Notes: generated from the letters alone by a model not told the origin. Positions 17,513-26,521 are shown, counted from the first letter of the stretch. The stretch is DNA of 64,000 nt from UBA11740 sp035635855 (GCA_035635855.1 DASQAF010000006.1:62001-126000); one strand, 5' to 3'. A program made the numbers and translations.

Positions 17513-18361
17513 TCAACTCACGAACTCAGATTGCGTCTCGTCAAATCCGGGTCTCATAAAATCTCTCGCCTTCGGAAACGTCGCTTCGGTTGCGTTCCTT
17601 ATGCGGTCGAGCGTCACAAGCATTGGCACAATCGAATCCGTTTTGTCCGGTAGAGATCGCTGCAATATGTGCCAGGCATTCAACGAGCGGTCAATGGCAA
17701 TGAGCGCTATTTTCGCCGAGCCATCCGCATGATTTCCCGAAATCTCAACAAACATTTCGTCGGCCACCGGCCCGGCAGCTTCGCCCGGCTCGTCCGGAAC
17801 CGGGGCGCCGGTTGACGAGTGGTGTTCAAAGCTCATCAAGGCCCTGAAGATCTTTGATGGAATAAAGAACTGATACCAGCGAATCACTTCGATCGCATCG
17901 CTGACGTCTATGTCTTCTTCGGCGCTGTGAGCCGCGCCGGTAGTGTCGTCGTGCACGCTGCGTTCAATCGCAAGTTCCTGCTCAAACCATCCCTGAACCA
18001 ATTTGGCATAGCGGCGCGCTGCCAGTGAAAGTTGATGCTCTTTGGCATCTTGTCTTTGTTGTTCGCGGTCAGCTAACAGGACCTCACCTTCCAGGGTTTC
18101 CAGATCGATTCCTTCTTCTTCAGCCCAGTCCACAATCATCCGGCGTACTTGTTTGAAAGTCGATTCGAGCTTCTGCCAAAACCTCGCGTTGTTAATGTCA
18201 TCGATTTCGGAATCGTCAAACGCTCCATCCGCCTTCTCAGTGGCGAACACCAGACAGCGCTTGGTGAAAGGACAGCGCTCGCACCAGCGATCACAATAGT
18301 TGTAAATCCCGGAGATCAGATCGCGGTTGGCCGCTAGTTGGATTAATTCGTTTTTATCCAC
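17513..18361 (-). CDS. Uncharacterised Cys-cluster protein
   Basis: Encodes 282 residues from the GTG at 18361, chosen because AGGA lies 9 nt upstream; a GTG at 18397 would add 12 residues. Near the N-terminus YCDRWCERCPFTKRC gives a C-x3-C-x2-C-x5-C cluster that probably binds zinc or an Fe-S cluster. The rest is helical and acidic, with no known catalytic motif. Proteins with this YCDRWCERC start occur in other bacteria but I know of no assigned function. It is on the same strand as, and just upstream of, the exonuclease gene, from which it is separated by the CTCTGTGGC repeat. Confidence 0.7.
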   Translation of the reverse strand: MDKNELIQLAANRDLISGIYNYCDRWCERCPFTKRCLVFATEKADGAFDDSEIDDINNARFWQKLESTFKQVRRMIVDWAEEEGIDLETLEGEVLLADREQQRQDAKEHQLSLAARRYAKLVQGWFEQELAIERSVHDDTTGAAHSAEEDIDVSDAIEVIRWYQFFIPSKIFRALMSFEHHSSTGAPVPDEPGEAAGPVADEMFVEISGNHADGSAKIALIAIDRSLNAWHILQRSLPDKTDSIVPMLVTLDRIRNATEATFPKARDFMRPGFDETQSEFVS

Positions 18362-18479
18362 GCCTGCATTCCTGTCTTTTCGAGTTAGCTCAAACACTAT
18401 CTGTCAAGAAAAACTGTCGGATGCCACGTTAAGTCCTAATCCGCGGGGCTCATTGTAATGTATTATTGCGAACGTCACC

Positions 18480-18827
18480 ATGAGCAACCCTGACTGTCAA
18501 AAGCTGAAGCTGGACGAGGCCCTCAAACGTCTGCCCGGTCCGCAGGGCGAGCGCTCGGTGGCCCTGTTCGAACACGGTTCGCTGGTCGTAAAACTCTACG
18601 CGCCGCGCGGAAGCGATCCCCAAACACCACACTCGCGCGATGAAATCTATGTCGTAGCACAGGGCCGGGGCGACTTCATCTGCGACGGCGCCCGCCAGAG
18701 CTGCGAACCTAACGATGTCCTTTTCGTCGCTGCCAATGTCGAACACCGCTTCGAGGACTTTAGTGAAGACTTTGCGGTTTGGGTTTTCTTTTACGGCCCG
18801 GAAGGCGGCGAGGCTGACGCCGGCTGA
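18480..18827 (+). CDS. Single-domain cupin
   Basis: Encodes 115 residues forming one cupin barrel. The first motif is TPHSRDEIYVVAQGRGDF and the second PNDVLFVAANVEHRF, giving two metal-binding His (in PHSRDE and VEHRF) and a Glu. Such small cupins bind a metal and a small ligand or act as isomerases or dioxygenases. The sequence does not say which. The gene is preceded by a short gap and followed by 116 bp before the large kinase gene on the same strand. Confidence 0.85.
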   Translation: MSNPDCQKLKLDEALKRLPGPQGERSVALFEHGSLVVKLYAPRGSDPQTPHSRDEIYVVAQGRGDFICDGARQSCEPNDVLFVAANVEHRFEDFSEDFAVWVFFYGPEGGEADAG

Positions 18828-18943
18828 ACTGCGAAAAGACATTATCCAGCGCCGCTTTTGTGGTAAAGTTACCCTTCCCCCAGCAAAATCTTGCCCAGAG
18901 TGCATCACTCTAACCGGCTCATCCGTTTGGCCGGTGCCCCAGT

Positions 18944-21900
18944 ATGGTTCTTATGGATCTGGCCCGACAACCAAACACTAGTCCAGGCAGTCCAGGGGTA
19001 TTTGGACCTTCTCTTGGGCCGCGCTCGTGGCCTGTAGTCAACTTAAGCGGCGGTAGGTATCTCTTAACGATCCTGGTTATTGCCGGCATTTATTTTGCGG
19101 CCGCCAAACTCGGTCTCTCCCTCGCTTCAGTCCACACAAATGTCTCACCCGTCTGGCCACCGACGGGGATAGCGATCGCGGCGGTTTTGTTGCTCGGTTA
19201 TCGCGTCTGGCCCGGCATTCTGTTGGGAGCCTTTTTCGCGAATTTCCTGACCCCAGTTCCGGTGGCCGTCTCGGTCGCGATCGCTATTGGAAATACCCTC
19301 GAAGCTTTGTCTGCTGGGTTCCTGCTTAGGTCTTTAGATTTTCGCAACTCACTCGATCGCGCGCGCGATGTCTTCAAGTTTGTCATCGCAGTACTGCTAT
19401 GCACGATGGTCAGCGCTACCATCGGCACCTTTAGCTTATGTCTGAGCCATGCCGCCAAGTGGGCCGACTTTGCCTCGCTTTGGATGACCTGGTGGCTCGG
19501 AGACTCAGTCGGAGGACTGGTGCTGGCGCCGTTACTGCTGGCCTGGCGCACAAAAACCCGCGGATGGTTGCCAAAACGGCGCGATGTTGAAGCTGTGGTC
19601 TTGCTGGTATTGCTGTCTTTGTCCGCAATCGCGACCTTTGGCGGAGCATCGCCAATTTCTGTTCACTACTATCCCCTCGCGCGTCTGACAGTGCCGCTCT
19701 TTCTCTGGGCTGCATTCAGACTGGGACAATCAGGTGTAACGCTCGCGAGTGTCGTGTTATCTATCTTCGCGATTTGGGGCACAGCCAATGGTTTGGGGCC
19801 CTTTGTTAGCGTTAGCGGCACGCCTAACGAGTCGCTTCTGCTGCTGCAACTCTTCCTCGGTTCCAATGCCGTGACTTTCTTGTTCCTGGTGGCAGTCGTG
19901 GAGGAGCGCCGTCGGATACAAGAGACACTACGCGAAAACGAACGCCGCGTGGCTGCTCACCTTGCCGTGACCCGAATCCTCGCGGAATCGCCGGCTCTGA
20001 GCGATGCCACGCCGCAAATCCTCCAGAGGATCGGCGAGACGCTCGGCTGGGAAGTCGGAGCCATGTGGACGCCGGACCCGGAAGAGGAAGTCCTGCGTTG
20101 CCTGACGGTCTGGCATGCTCCCGCGGTAAAGAGTGATCGGTTCGAGTTGGTATGCCGCGAACAAACTTTCCCAGCAGGCATCGGATTACCGGGACGCGTC
20201 TGGACCAATCGGCAACCCGCCTGGATTCCCGATGTAACCAGGGACAAGAATTTCCCGCGGGCGCCGATTGCGACGGCCGAAGGTTTCCACGGCGCATTCG
20301 CGTTTCCGGTTCTATTCGCCGAGAAATTTCTCGGAGTAATGGAGTTCTTCAGTCACGAAATCCGCGAGCCTGATGAAGCTCTGCTGGCCATGTTCGGCAG
20401 CATCGGCAATCAAATCGGCCAGTTCATGGAACGCAAGAGCGCCGAAGAGGCTCTGCTCGAAAACCGAGAATGGCTGCGCTTGACGATGGCCGGCAGCCGC
20501 ATGGGAACATGGACGCGCGATCTCGATGGGACTGATCGCGTCATGTGGTCACCGGAACTCGAGCGCATCTTTGGACTAGAGCGGGGGGAGTTTCCGCAAA
20601 CCGAAGAGGCGTTTTTCGACTTTGTTCATCCCGACGACCGCGCTGCCGTAGCCGAGGCCGTGCGCCGCGGCATTGAGACTCGTTCAGACTATGACATCGA
20701 GTTTCGTTACACGCGAAAAGACGGCGCCAGAGGGTGGATGTTGGGTCGCGGTCGGGCCTTCTACGATCAAGCAGGAAAGCCGTACCGCCTTGCGGGATTA
20801 GGTTGGGACATCACTGAACGAAAAAAAACCGAAGAGGCTCTGCGACAAAGTGAAGGGGAACTGACTGAATTCTTCGAAAACGCAACGGAAGCAATTCACT
20901 GGATCGGGCCGGATGGAAGGATTCTGCGCGCAAATCAGGCTGAATTACGCATGCTCGGTTATAGCCCGCACGAATACATCGGGCGAAACATCGCCGAATT
21001 TCACGTCCACGAAAAAGTGATCGAGGACATTCTGGCACGATTGGCGCAGGGTGAAAGCCTGGAAAGATATCCGGCGAAGATGCGGTGTAAAGACGGTTCG
21101 ATTCGCGACGTTTTGATTAACTCCAGCATCTATTTTGAAAAGGGAAAATTTATCAACGCGCGCTGCTTTACCCGAGATGTGACGGAACAGCTGCGGGTAG
21201 ACAAAGCGCTGCGGCGCCTGGCCGCCATCGTAGAATCTAACGACGACGCAATCATCGCAAAAGATCTCAACGGAGTCATCACCAATTGGAACCCTGGTGC
21301 TGAGGAATTGTTCGGCTATAAAGCTGAAGAAATGATCGGCAAATCGGTGTCGATGCTCATCCCACCCGACCGGCCCGACGAAGAGCCGGCAATTCTTGCG
21401 AAGCTGCGTCGGGGCGAGCGCATCGACCATTATGAAACGATCCGGGTGGCAAAAGACGGAAGCCGAATCAACGTATCCTTGACGGTCTCTCCGATCAGGA
21501 ACGCGGCCGGCAAGGTAATTGGGGCTTCCAAAATCGCGCGCGATATCAGCGAGCAAAAGCGCGCCGAGCAGGAGCGTGAACAGATGCTGACCCGTGAACG
21601 GTTAGCGCGTGAAGACGCCGAAATCGCCAACCGCGCCAAAGACGAGTTTTTGGCGGTGCTTTCGCACGAGCTGCGCACACCGCTAACAGCGATGCTGGGT
21701 TGGCTGGCAATCCTGCGCGGTCATCGGCTGGACAAGAAAACCACCGAACACGCGATCCAAACCATCGAGCGCAACGCCCAGGCGCAAGCCCAGCTGATCG
21801 AAGACCTGGTCGACGTTTCACGTATTGTTGGTGGAAAACTCAATTTGGAAGTGCGACCAATCGACCTTTTGCCGGCAATCAATGCCGCTATCGAGGTTGT

Positions 21901-22750
21901 CCGTCCCGCGGCCGAGGCGAAGAATATCAACATCGAGATTAATAGCGATTCGTCTGTCGGACCTGTTTCCGGCGACCCGGCCCGATTGCAACAGGTGATC
22001 TGGAACCTGCTGTCGAATGCGATTAAGTTCACGCCCAAAGAGGGATCAGTTCACGTTAATTTCCAACAAGCGGAATCATCAGCCGAGATTGTAATTCGAG
22101 ATACCGGAATCGGAATCTCAGCGGATTTCCTGCCTCATGTATTCGAAAGATTTCGCCAGGCGGAATCCGCCGTCACTCGATCGCACCGAGGCATGGGGTT
22201 GGGGTTGGCGATCGTTCGACATCTGGTCGAACTGCACGGCGGAACCGTTACGGCTGCGAGCGAAGGCGAGAATCAAGGGGCGACGTTCACAATTCGTTTG
22301 CCGCTGGCAGCCGTCACCCAACACACCCTGTCCTCCCCCGTGGACTTTAAGAAAGCGGACGACGGAATGCTGAACGGCATCCGGATACTGCTGGTCGAAG
22401 ATGAGCCCGATGCGCGCGAGTTGATCGCGCTGGCATTAAGAAGTTCAGGTGCTGACGTTGAGGCCGTCGATTCCGCGGGCAATGCGCTGCGTCGTCTGCA
22501 TTCATTTGCGCCCGATGTGCTGCTTAGTGATATCGGATTGCCTATACAAAGCGGCTATGATCTTATTCGCACTGTTCGGGCGCTGTCTTCAGAAATGAAC
22601 AAGGTACCGGCTATCGCACTAACGGCCTTCGCCACGGAAACTGATCGGCAAATGTCGTTGTCTGCAGGGTTCCACGCGCATTTGGCAAAGCCGGTTGAGC
22701 CAGGCCATCTGATAGAAACCATCAAAGGCCTGATTAACGACCACAGCTAG
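18944..22750 (+). CDS. MASE1-GAF-PAS hybrid sensor histidine kinase
   Basis: Encodes 1268 residues. Domains in order: MASE1-type membrane sensor with about eight helices (about 35-325), GAF (about 345-495), three PAS domains (about 505-630, 640-765, 770-885), HisKA with the phospho-acceptor His908 in LSHELRTP, HATPase with QQVIWNLLSNAIKFT and GMGLGLAIVRHL, and a C-terminal receiver with acceptor Asp1196 in LLSDIGLP. It is a membrane-bound hybrid kinase that should autophosphorylate and pass phosphate to its own receiver. No output regulator gene is adjacent. The start is uncertain, with ATG at 18944 or 18953 and no clear ribosome site. The tag gene begins 7 bp after its stop. Confidence 0.93.
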   Translation: MVLMDLARQPNTSPGSPGVFGPSLGPRSWPVVNLSGGRYLLTILVIAGIYFAAAKLGLSLASVHTNVSPVWPPTGIAIAAVLLLGYRVWPGILLGAFFANFLTPVPVAVSVAIAIGNTLEALSAGFLLRSLDFRNSLDRARDVFKFVIAVLLCTMVSATIGTFSLCLSHAAKWADFASLWMTWWLGDSVGGLVLAPLLLAWRTKTRGWLPKRRDVEAVVLLVLLSLSAIATFGGASPISVHYYPLARLTVPLFLWAAFRLGQSGVTLASVVLSIFAIWGTANGLGPFVSVSGTPNESLLLLQLFLGSNAVTFLFLVAVVEERRRIQETLRENERRVAAHLAVTRILAESPALSDATPQILQRIGETLGWEVGAMWTPDPEEEVLRCLTVWHAPAVKSDRFELVCREQTFPAGIGLPGRVWTNRQPAWIPDVTRDKNFPRAPIATAEGFHGAFAFPVLFAEKFLGVMEFFSHEIREPDEALLAMFGSIGNQIGQFMERKSAEEALLENREWLRLTMAGSRMGTWTRDLDGTDRVMWSPELERIFGLERGEFPQTEEAFFDFVHPDDRAAVAEAVRRGIETRSDYDIEFRYTRKDGARGWMLGRGRAFYDQAGKPYRLAGLGWDITERKKTEEALRQSEGELTEFFENATEAIHWIGPDGRILRANQAELRMLGYSPHEYIGRNIAEFHVHEKVIEDILARLAQGESLERYPAKMRCKDGSIRDVLINSSIYFEKGKFINARCFTRDVTEQLRVDKALRRLAAIVESNDDAIIAKDLNGVITNWNPGAEELFGYKAEEMIGKSVSMLIPPDRPDEEPAILAKLRRGERIDHYETIRVAKDGSRINVSLTVSPIRNAAGKVIGASKIARDISEQKRAEQEREQMLTRERLAREDAEIANRAKDEFLAVLSHELRTPLTAMLGWLAILRGHRLDKKTTEHAIQTIERNAQAQAQLIEDLVDVSRIVGGKLNLEVRPIDLLPAINAAIEVVRPAAEAKNINIEINSDSSVGPVSGDPARLQQVIWNLLSNAIKFTPKEGSVHVNFQQAESSAEIVIRDTGIGISADFLPHVFERFRQAESAVTRSHRGMGLGLAIVRHLVELHGGTVTAASEGENQGATFTIRLPLAAVTQHTLSSPVDFKKADDGMLNGIRILLVEDEPDARELIALALRSSGADVEAVDSAGNALRRLHSFAPDVLLSDIGLPIQSGYDLIRTVRALSSEMNKVPAIALTAFATETDRQMSLSAGFHAHLAKPVEPGHLIETIKGLINDHS

Positions 22751-22757
22751 TCTTCTC

Positions 22758-23330
22758 GTGAATAAGAACACTCAGATCCGGCGCTGTCAGTGGGCAAAGA
22801 CCGAGCTCTCGATCGCCTATCACGACCAGGAATGGGGTGTCCCCGTGCACGACGATCGAAAGCTGTTTGAGTTTCTGATTCTGGAAGGCGCGCAGGCGGG
22901 CCTTAGTTGGGAGACGATCTTGCGGAAGCGTGAAAACTTTCGCGCCGCCTTTGACAACTTCGATCCGCGTAAAGTCGCAAAGTACGATCAGCGCAAGATC
23001 AAGAAGCTGCTGAGCGACGCCGGCATTGTCAGAAATCGTCTGAAGGTCAACTCGGCAATTCAGAATGCCAGGGCCTTTCTGGAGATTCAAAAAGAGTTCG
23101 GCAGCTTTGACGCGTATGTGTGGCGGTTCGTAAAGGGCCGGCCCATCAAGCGCAAACGCGGCGCCGCGGTGCTGGCTCGAACTCCCGAATCGGATGCGCT
23201 TAGCGGCGACCTTTCGCGGCGTGGTTTGAAGTTCGTGGGCTCGACCATCTGTTATGCGTTTATGCAAGCCGTCGGGATAGTCAACGATCACGATTTAGCG
23301 TGTTTCAGATATCATGAGGTTTATCGATAA
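22758..23330 (+). CDS. tag: DNA-3-methyladenine glycosylase I
   Basis: Encodes 190 residues with the usual length and motifs of Tag: RCQWA near the start, YHDQEWGVPVHDD, LEGAQAGLSWETILRKR and FVGSTICYAFMQAVGIVNDH. The zinc site formed in E. coli Tag by Cys4, His17, His175 and Cys179 is matched here by Cys10, His22 and the His/Cys pair in NDHDLACF. It removes 3-methyladenine from alkylated DNA in base excision repair. The start is GTG, 7 bp after the kinase stop, and the HIT-family gene follows after 12 bp, so the three genes are probably one operon. The ada gene further on adds to alkylation repair. Confidence 0.95.
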   Translation: MNKNTQIRRCQWAKTELSIAYHDQEWGVPVHDDRKLFEFLILEGAQAGLSWETILRKRENFRAAFDNFDPRKVAKYDQRKIKKLLSDAGIVRNRLKVNSAIQNARAFLEIQKEFGSFDAYVWRFVKGRPIKRKRGAAVLARTPESDALSGDLSRRGLKFVGSTICYAFMQAVGIVNDHDLACFRYHEVYR

Positions 23331-23342
23331 GCTGCGGCGCTG

Positions 23343-23783
23343 ATGGTAGATTCACCTTCTTCAAGCTGCCTTTTCTGCCAGATCGTCCGTGGCGAGGTGG
23401 CCGCGCTCAAGGTTTTTGAGGACGAAATCTCGCTGGCTTTCCTCGACCACCGCCCAGTATTTCCCGGCCATTGCCTGCTGATTCCCAAAGAACACTTCGA
23501 GACGCTGGCCGATTTGCCCACGAATCTGATCGGGCCGCTCTTTCAGAACGCGCAGCTTCTGGCGCGCGCGGTGGAAAACGCGATGGAGGCGCACGGAACC
23601 TTTGTGGCGATGAATAACCGGGTCAGCCAAAGCGTGCCTCATTTTCACGTCCACGTCGTTCCGCGACGCCGCAAAGACGGCCTGCGCGGGTTTTTCTGGC
23701 CGCGCTATCCTTACAAAAGCGCCGAAGAAGCTGATTTGGTGCGGTCCGCTGTTCGGAACGCGGTTGAAGCTCTGATCCGCTAG
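23343..23783 (+). CDS. HIT family hydrolase
   Basis: Encodes 146 residues with the His triad HFHVHVVPR near 100, the active site of Hint/Fhit-like nucleotide hydrolases and transferases. CLFC near the N-terminus is the first half of the zinc site found in bacterial Hint-type proteins. It probably cleaves nucleoside phosphoramidates, AMP-lysine adducts or dinucleoside polyphosphates. It is the last gene of the kinase-tag-HIT run. The region after its stop is T-rich and may end the transcript. Confidence 0.93.
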   Translation: MVDSPSSSCLFCQIVRGEVAALKVFEDEISLAFLDHRPVFPGHCLLIPKEHFETLADLPTNLIGPLFQNAQLLARAVENAMEAHGTFVAMNNRVSQSVPHFHVHVVPRRRKDGLRGFFWPRYPYKSAEEADLVRSAVRNAVEALIR

Positions 23784-23894
23784 ATGTTTTCCGATGTTTT
23801 TTTGTTTTTTATTCAATTCCGTGAAAAGGCTTAGTGTTTCTGACGAGCAAAGAAAAGAAGATCACTCTTCAAAAAATAAAACACACGAAAAATT

Positions 23895-24458
23895 GACGGC
23901 GGAGAACCTTTTCGATATAACTCTGCCCGTCACGAAGGTTACGGTCTTTGAGACCAGCGAGGGGATCGGCGAACGGAGTCGTGAGACTCTGGGAGAGAAC
24001 AACGGCAGAGCGGTTTGCAGTTGTTATGACGCCCCGCGCTGAGGCCGAAAGGTCTGCTAGGGAAGACGGCAACGTATTCCTGAGCGCCCGGATAAAAACG
24101 GGTAGCACCCATAAGAGAGGACCCGCTTTTGGGAAGCCATGTCGCTCGACGAAAGTTGAGCCTCGTTGCCGGGAACGTAACCGGCGGTGGAGGACAGCCA
24201 CCAAAAAAACAACCTAACGGCACCACGATCCGCAAGGAACGTGAGATTTGTAGAAACCGATTTTGCGTCCCGCAAGGGATGTGAGATTAACTGAAACGAA
24301 TCGTGTGCCGACCGGGAAGCGTCGACCGCCGATTGCTTGTCGGGATACAAATTGGCGGCTTGTGCTTGGCCAAGCCAGGCTGCCATCTTACAAATCGCTT
24401 CGGTGATTTATAAGACTTGAGGTTGCGCTGCTTTTGACTTCGGTTGAGAGCAGCGCAA
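23895..24458 (+). ncRNA. Candidate long structured RNA, class unknown
   Basis: No protein gene fits this 560-nt stretch, but it holds a chain of stable plus-strand hairpins: GAGTC-GTGA-GACTC (23976-23989), AGGCC-GAAA-GGTCT (24042-24055), GCTCGAC-GAAA-GTTGAGC (24144-24161), GCCGG/CCGGC (24168-24185), GGTGG/CCACC (24186-24202), CGTCCC-GCAA-GGGATG (24266-24281), AAATCGC-TTCG-GTGATTT (24392-24409) and a final stem with a TTCG loop (24423-24458). GNRA and UUCG loops stabilise only when transcribed rightward, which argues for a plus-strand RNA. I found no hallmark of RNase P, tmRNA, 6S, SRP or a group I intron. A decayed intron remains possible. Confidence 0.4.
24227..24298 (+). repeat. Two direct repeats with a 40-nt period
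   Basis: Copies begin CGCAAGG at 24231 and 24271; each is followed by a GTGAGATT block and a GAAACC or GAAACG end. The end resembles CRISPR repeats, but only about 10 nt separates the copies and no cas gene is near. Each copy can fold a GCAA-capped hairpin, so they are better read as a repeated module of the structured region. Confidence 0.55.
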
Positions 24459-24468
24459 TTTCGCTTTT
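24423..24468 (+). terminator. Strong TTCG-loop hairpin, probable terminator
   Basis: TTGCGCTGCT pairs perfectly with AGCAGCGCAA, and the inner TTGAC/GTTGA pairs around a TTCG loop, giving a stem of about 16 bp. It is followed by TTTCGCTTTT. It would end a rightward transcript from the structured region or from the HIT-family operon. Confidence 0.6.
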
Positions 24469-24477
24469 ACGGGCGCT

Positions 24478-24521
24478 GGAGCGCCGACATCCTTGTCGGC
24501 GGTTCACACGCATCCTGCGTG
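24478..24521. repeat. GGAGCGCCGACATCC repeat
   Basis: GGAGCGCCGACATCCTTGTC folds as GCCGAC/GTCGGC, and is followed by a second small hairpin, CACGCA/TGCGTG. An inverted relative of the first part is at 29358-29377. Confidence 0.65.
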
Positions 24522-24621
24522 CGCCCTCCCCAACTGGCTTTTCTCTTCACTCGCTGATAAAGTCTCAGCCCCTGGACCGCCATCAATCAATGCAACTTCA
24601 AAAGTAAGGGAGACTACCGAA

Positions 24622-25428
24622 ATGAGCGAAGCGGCAACCCAAACACAGTTGGAACACGCGCCCGGCAGTTTTTGCTGGGCAGAGCTGGCTACGACTGACG
24701 GCGCCGGCGCCAAAAAGTTTTACTCAGAGCTTTTCGGCTGGACTACACATGACAGCCCGGTCGGGCCGGGCATGGTCTACACCATGCTGAAACTGGACGG
24801 CAAGGATGTCGGCGCGCTTTATGAAAAAGGCGAGATGATGAAAGACGTGCCTACTGTTTGGGCGTCCTACATCAGCATCGCCAATGCCGATGAAATCGCC
24901 GCCAAAGCAAAATCACTGGGCGGCACTGTCATGAAAGAACCCTTCGATGTCATGGACGTGGGCCGCATGGCGGTGATTACCGATCCGACCGGCGCGACCT
25001 TCTGTATCTGGCAACCGGGCACGCACACGGGTTATGGGGTGAAGGGCGAAGCGAATTCAGTCTGCTGGAACGAGCTGTTGACGACCGACACCGCGCGGGC
25101 CATTGATTTTTACACGAAGTTATTCGGTTGGACGGCGGACACGCATGGCGGTCCGATGCCTTACACTGAGTGGAAAAATGGTGATGAGCACGCTGGTGGA
25201 ATGATGCAAATCGGTCCGCAGATGGGACCGATGCCGCCGCACTGGGGCATCTATTTTGCCGTCGACGATTGCGACGCGACCTTTGCGAAAGCGACGTCGT
25301 TGGGTGCAACGGCATTTGTTCCGCCCATGGATATTGAGAAGGTGGGCAGGTTTTCGACCCTGAGTGATCCACAGGGTGCGGTGTTTGCGATTATTAAATT
25401 GACGCCGCAGCACGAAGAGAAGAAGTAG
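24622..25428 (+). CDS. Two-domain VOC (glyoxalase/bleomycin-resistance fold) protein
   Basis: Encodes 268 residues from the ATG at 24622, which has AAGGGAG upstream; a longer frame from a TTG at 24493 would only translate repeat sequence. Two VOC modules are visible, each starting with a phrase like FCWAELATTDGAGAKKFYSE or VCWNELLTTDTARAIDFYTK and ending with ITDPTGATFCIWQ or LSDPQGAVFAIIK. Such tandem VOC proteins include metal-dependent lyases, hydrolases and antibiotic-binding proteins. The substrate cannot be told from sequence. Confidence 0.9.
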   Translation: MSEAATQTQLEHAPGSFCWAELATTDGAGAKKFYSELFGWTTHDSPVGPGMVYTMLKLDGKDVGALYEKGEMMKDVPTVWASYISIANADEIAAKAKSLGGTVMKEPFDVMDVGRMAVITDPTGATFCIWQPGTHTGYGVKGEANSVCWNELLTTDTARAIDFYTKLFGWTADTHGGPMPYTEWKNGDEHAGGMMQIGPQMGPMPPHWGIYFAVDDCDATFAKATSLGATAFVPPMDIEKVGRFSTLSDPQGAVFAIIKLTPQHEEKK

Positions 25429-25454
25429 TATCGATCGTTGCTTTCGCTTTCTGT

Positions 25455-25505
25455 CTTTGCGCCTTGGCGTGAGTATGTTTTCACGCAAAGGCGCAAGGCG
25501 CAAAG
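25455..25505. repeat. CTTTGCGCCTTGGCGTGA inverted repeat
   Basis: The left arm at 25455-25472 and the right arm at 25480-25505 are inverted copies around a 7-nt loop. It follows the VOC gene and may terminate it. A degenerate single arm lies near 61638-61672. Confidence 0.7.
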
Positions 25506-25578
25506 TCAGGCGAACGCCCATGCTGTCTGCAATCGGGCGGTTTGACCATTCCATTCCGCCTCACGTACAAATGCATAA

Positions 25579-26499
25579 ATGAAAGCGCGCATTGTCTGGC
25601 TGATCCTCTGCGGCATCTGGGGATCTACCTGGCTCTTCATTAAGCTAGGCCTCGCTGACCTGCCACCTTTTACGTTCGCCGGAATTCGTTTCGTACTCGC
25701 CTCGCTGATCCTGGCGCTGCTCGTAATTGCTCGTCGCGCCTCCTGGCCGCGAACCCGTCGTGAATGGGGATTAATCGCGGTCGTCGGGCTGCTGCAATTC
25801 GCGCTTAATTATGGCCTCGTGTTCTGGGGCGAGCAGCATATTTCGTCCGGTCTGGCGGCTGTGCTGCAATCAACTTTTCCGGTCTTTGGTCTGGTGATCG
25901 CACACTTCTACCTGCCTCAGGAGCGCATGACCGGAGCGAAAGTGTTTGGCGTGCTGTTGGGCGTCTTTGGCGTGGCGGTAATCTTTTCGGACCAGCTAAC
26001 GTTAGCCGGAAGTATGGCACTCTTCGGCAGCGTGGCTCTGGTGGCCAGCGCTTTCTTTGGTTCCTACAGTAATGTTTTGGTGAAAGCTTACGGCACTAAA
26101 ATCGATCCACAGGTATTCGCCGCAGCGCAGATGGTATTTGGCTTCGTCCCGTTGCTGGCGATCGGAATTCCGCTGGAAGGCAATCCTTTGCACTTTCACT
26201 GGACGGCCAGAGCCGTCATCGCCCTGCTCTATCTGGTGGTCGTGGGTTCGGTCCTGGCATTCGCGCTTTACTATTGGCTGGTTCGCAAAATGGATGTGAC
26301 GAACACGATGTTGATTGCTCTGGTCACGCCGGTGGTCGCTGTCATCCTCGGCATGATTGTGCTGCATGAGAAGCTTAACTGGCGGCTGTTGGCCGGCGGA
26401 GCCTGCATCATCTCCGGCATCGCCCTAATTGTATTGCGGAAGCGGCACAAGAGTGTGTCAACTCACGCAGAAGAACCGGAACTGATGCCGAAACCATGA
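25579..26499 (+). CDS. EamA/DMT-family transporter
   Basis: Encodes 306 residues with ten hydrophobic helices in two repeated EamA halves, the first opening with LCGIWGSTWLFIKLGLADLPP and the second with GSVALVASAFFGSYSNVLVK. The family exports amino acids, metabolites or drugs in the drug/metabolite transporter superfamily. The specificity is unknown. No clear ribosome site precedes the ATG. The aldehyde dehydrogenase gene begins 22 bp downstream, so the two may be co-transcribed. Confidence 0.9.
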   Translation: MKARIVWLILCGIWGSTWLFIKLGLADLPPFTFAGIRFVLASLILALLVIARRASWPRTRREWGLIAVVGLLQFALNYGLVFWGEQHISSGLAAVLQSTFPVFGLVIAHFYLPQERMTGAKVFGVLLGVFGVAVIFSDQLTLAGSMALFGSVALVASAFFGSYSNVLVKAYGTKIDPQVFAAAQMVFGFVPLLAIGIPLEGNPLHFHWTARAVIALLYLVVVGSVLAFALYYWLVRKMDVTNTMLIALVTPVVAVILGMIVLHEKLNWRLLAGGACIISGIALIVLRKRHKSVSTHAEEPELMPKP

Positions 26500-26521
26500 C
26501 GTGAGTCGCTATAATTTCCCT

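Noticed and set aside
23895..24202. RNase P RNA, tmRNA, 6S or SRP RNA
   Set aside because: The diagnostic conserved segments of these RNAs (for example GAGGAAAGTCC or ACAGAA for RNase P, or a T-loop and CCA end for tmRNA) are missing on both strands.
24227..24298. CRISPR array
   Set aside because: Only two imperfect copies, spacing of about 10 nt and no cas genes; better explained as repeated RNA hairpins.
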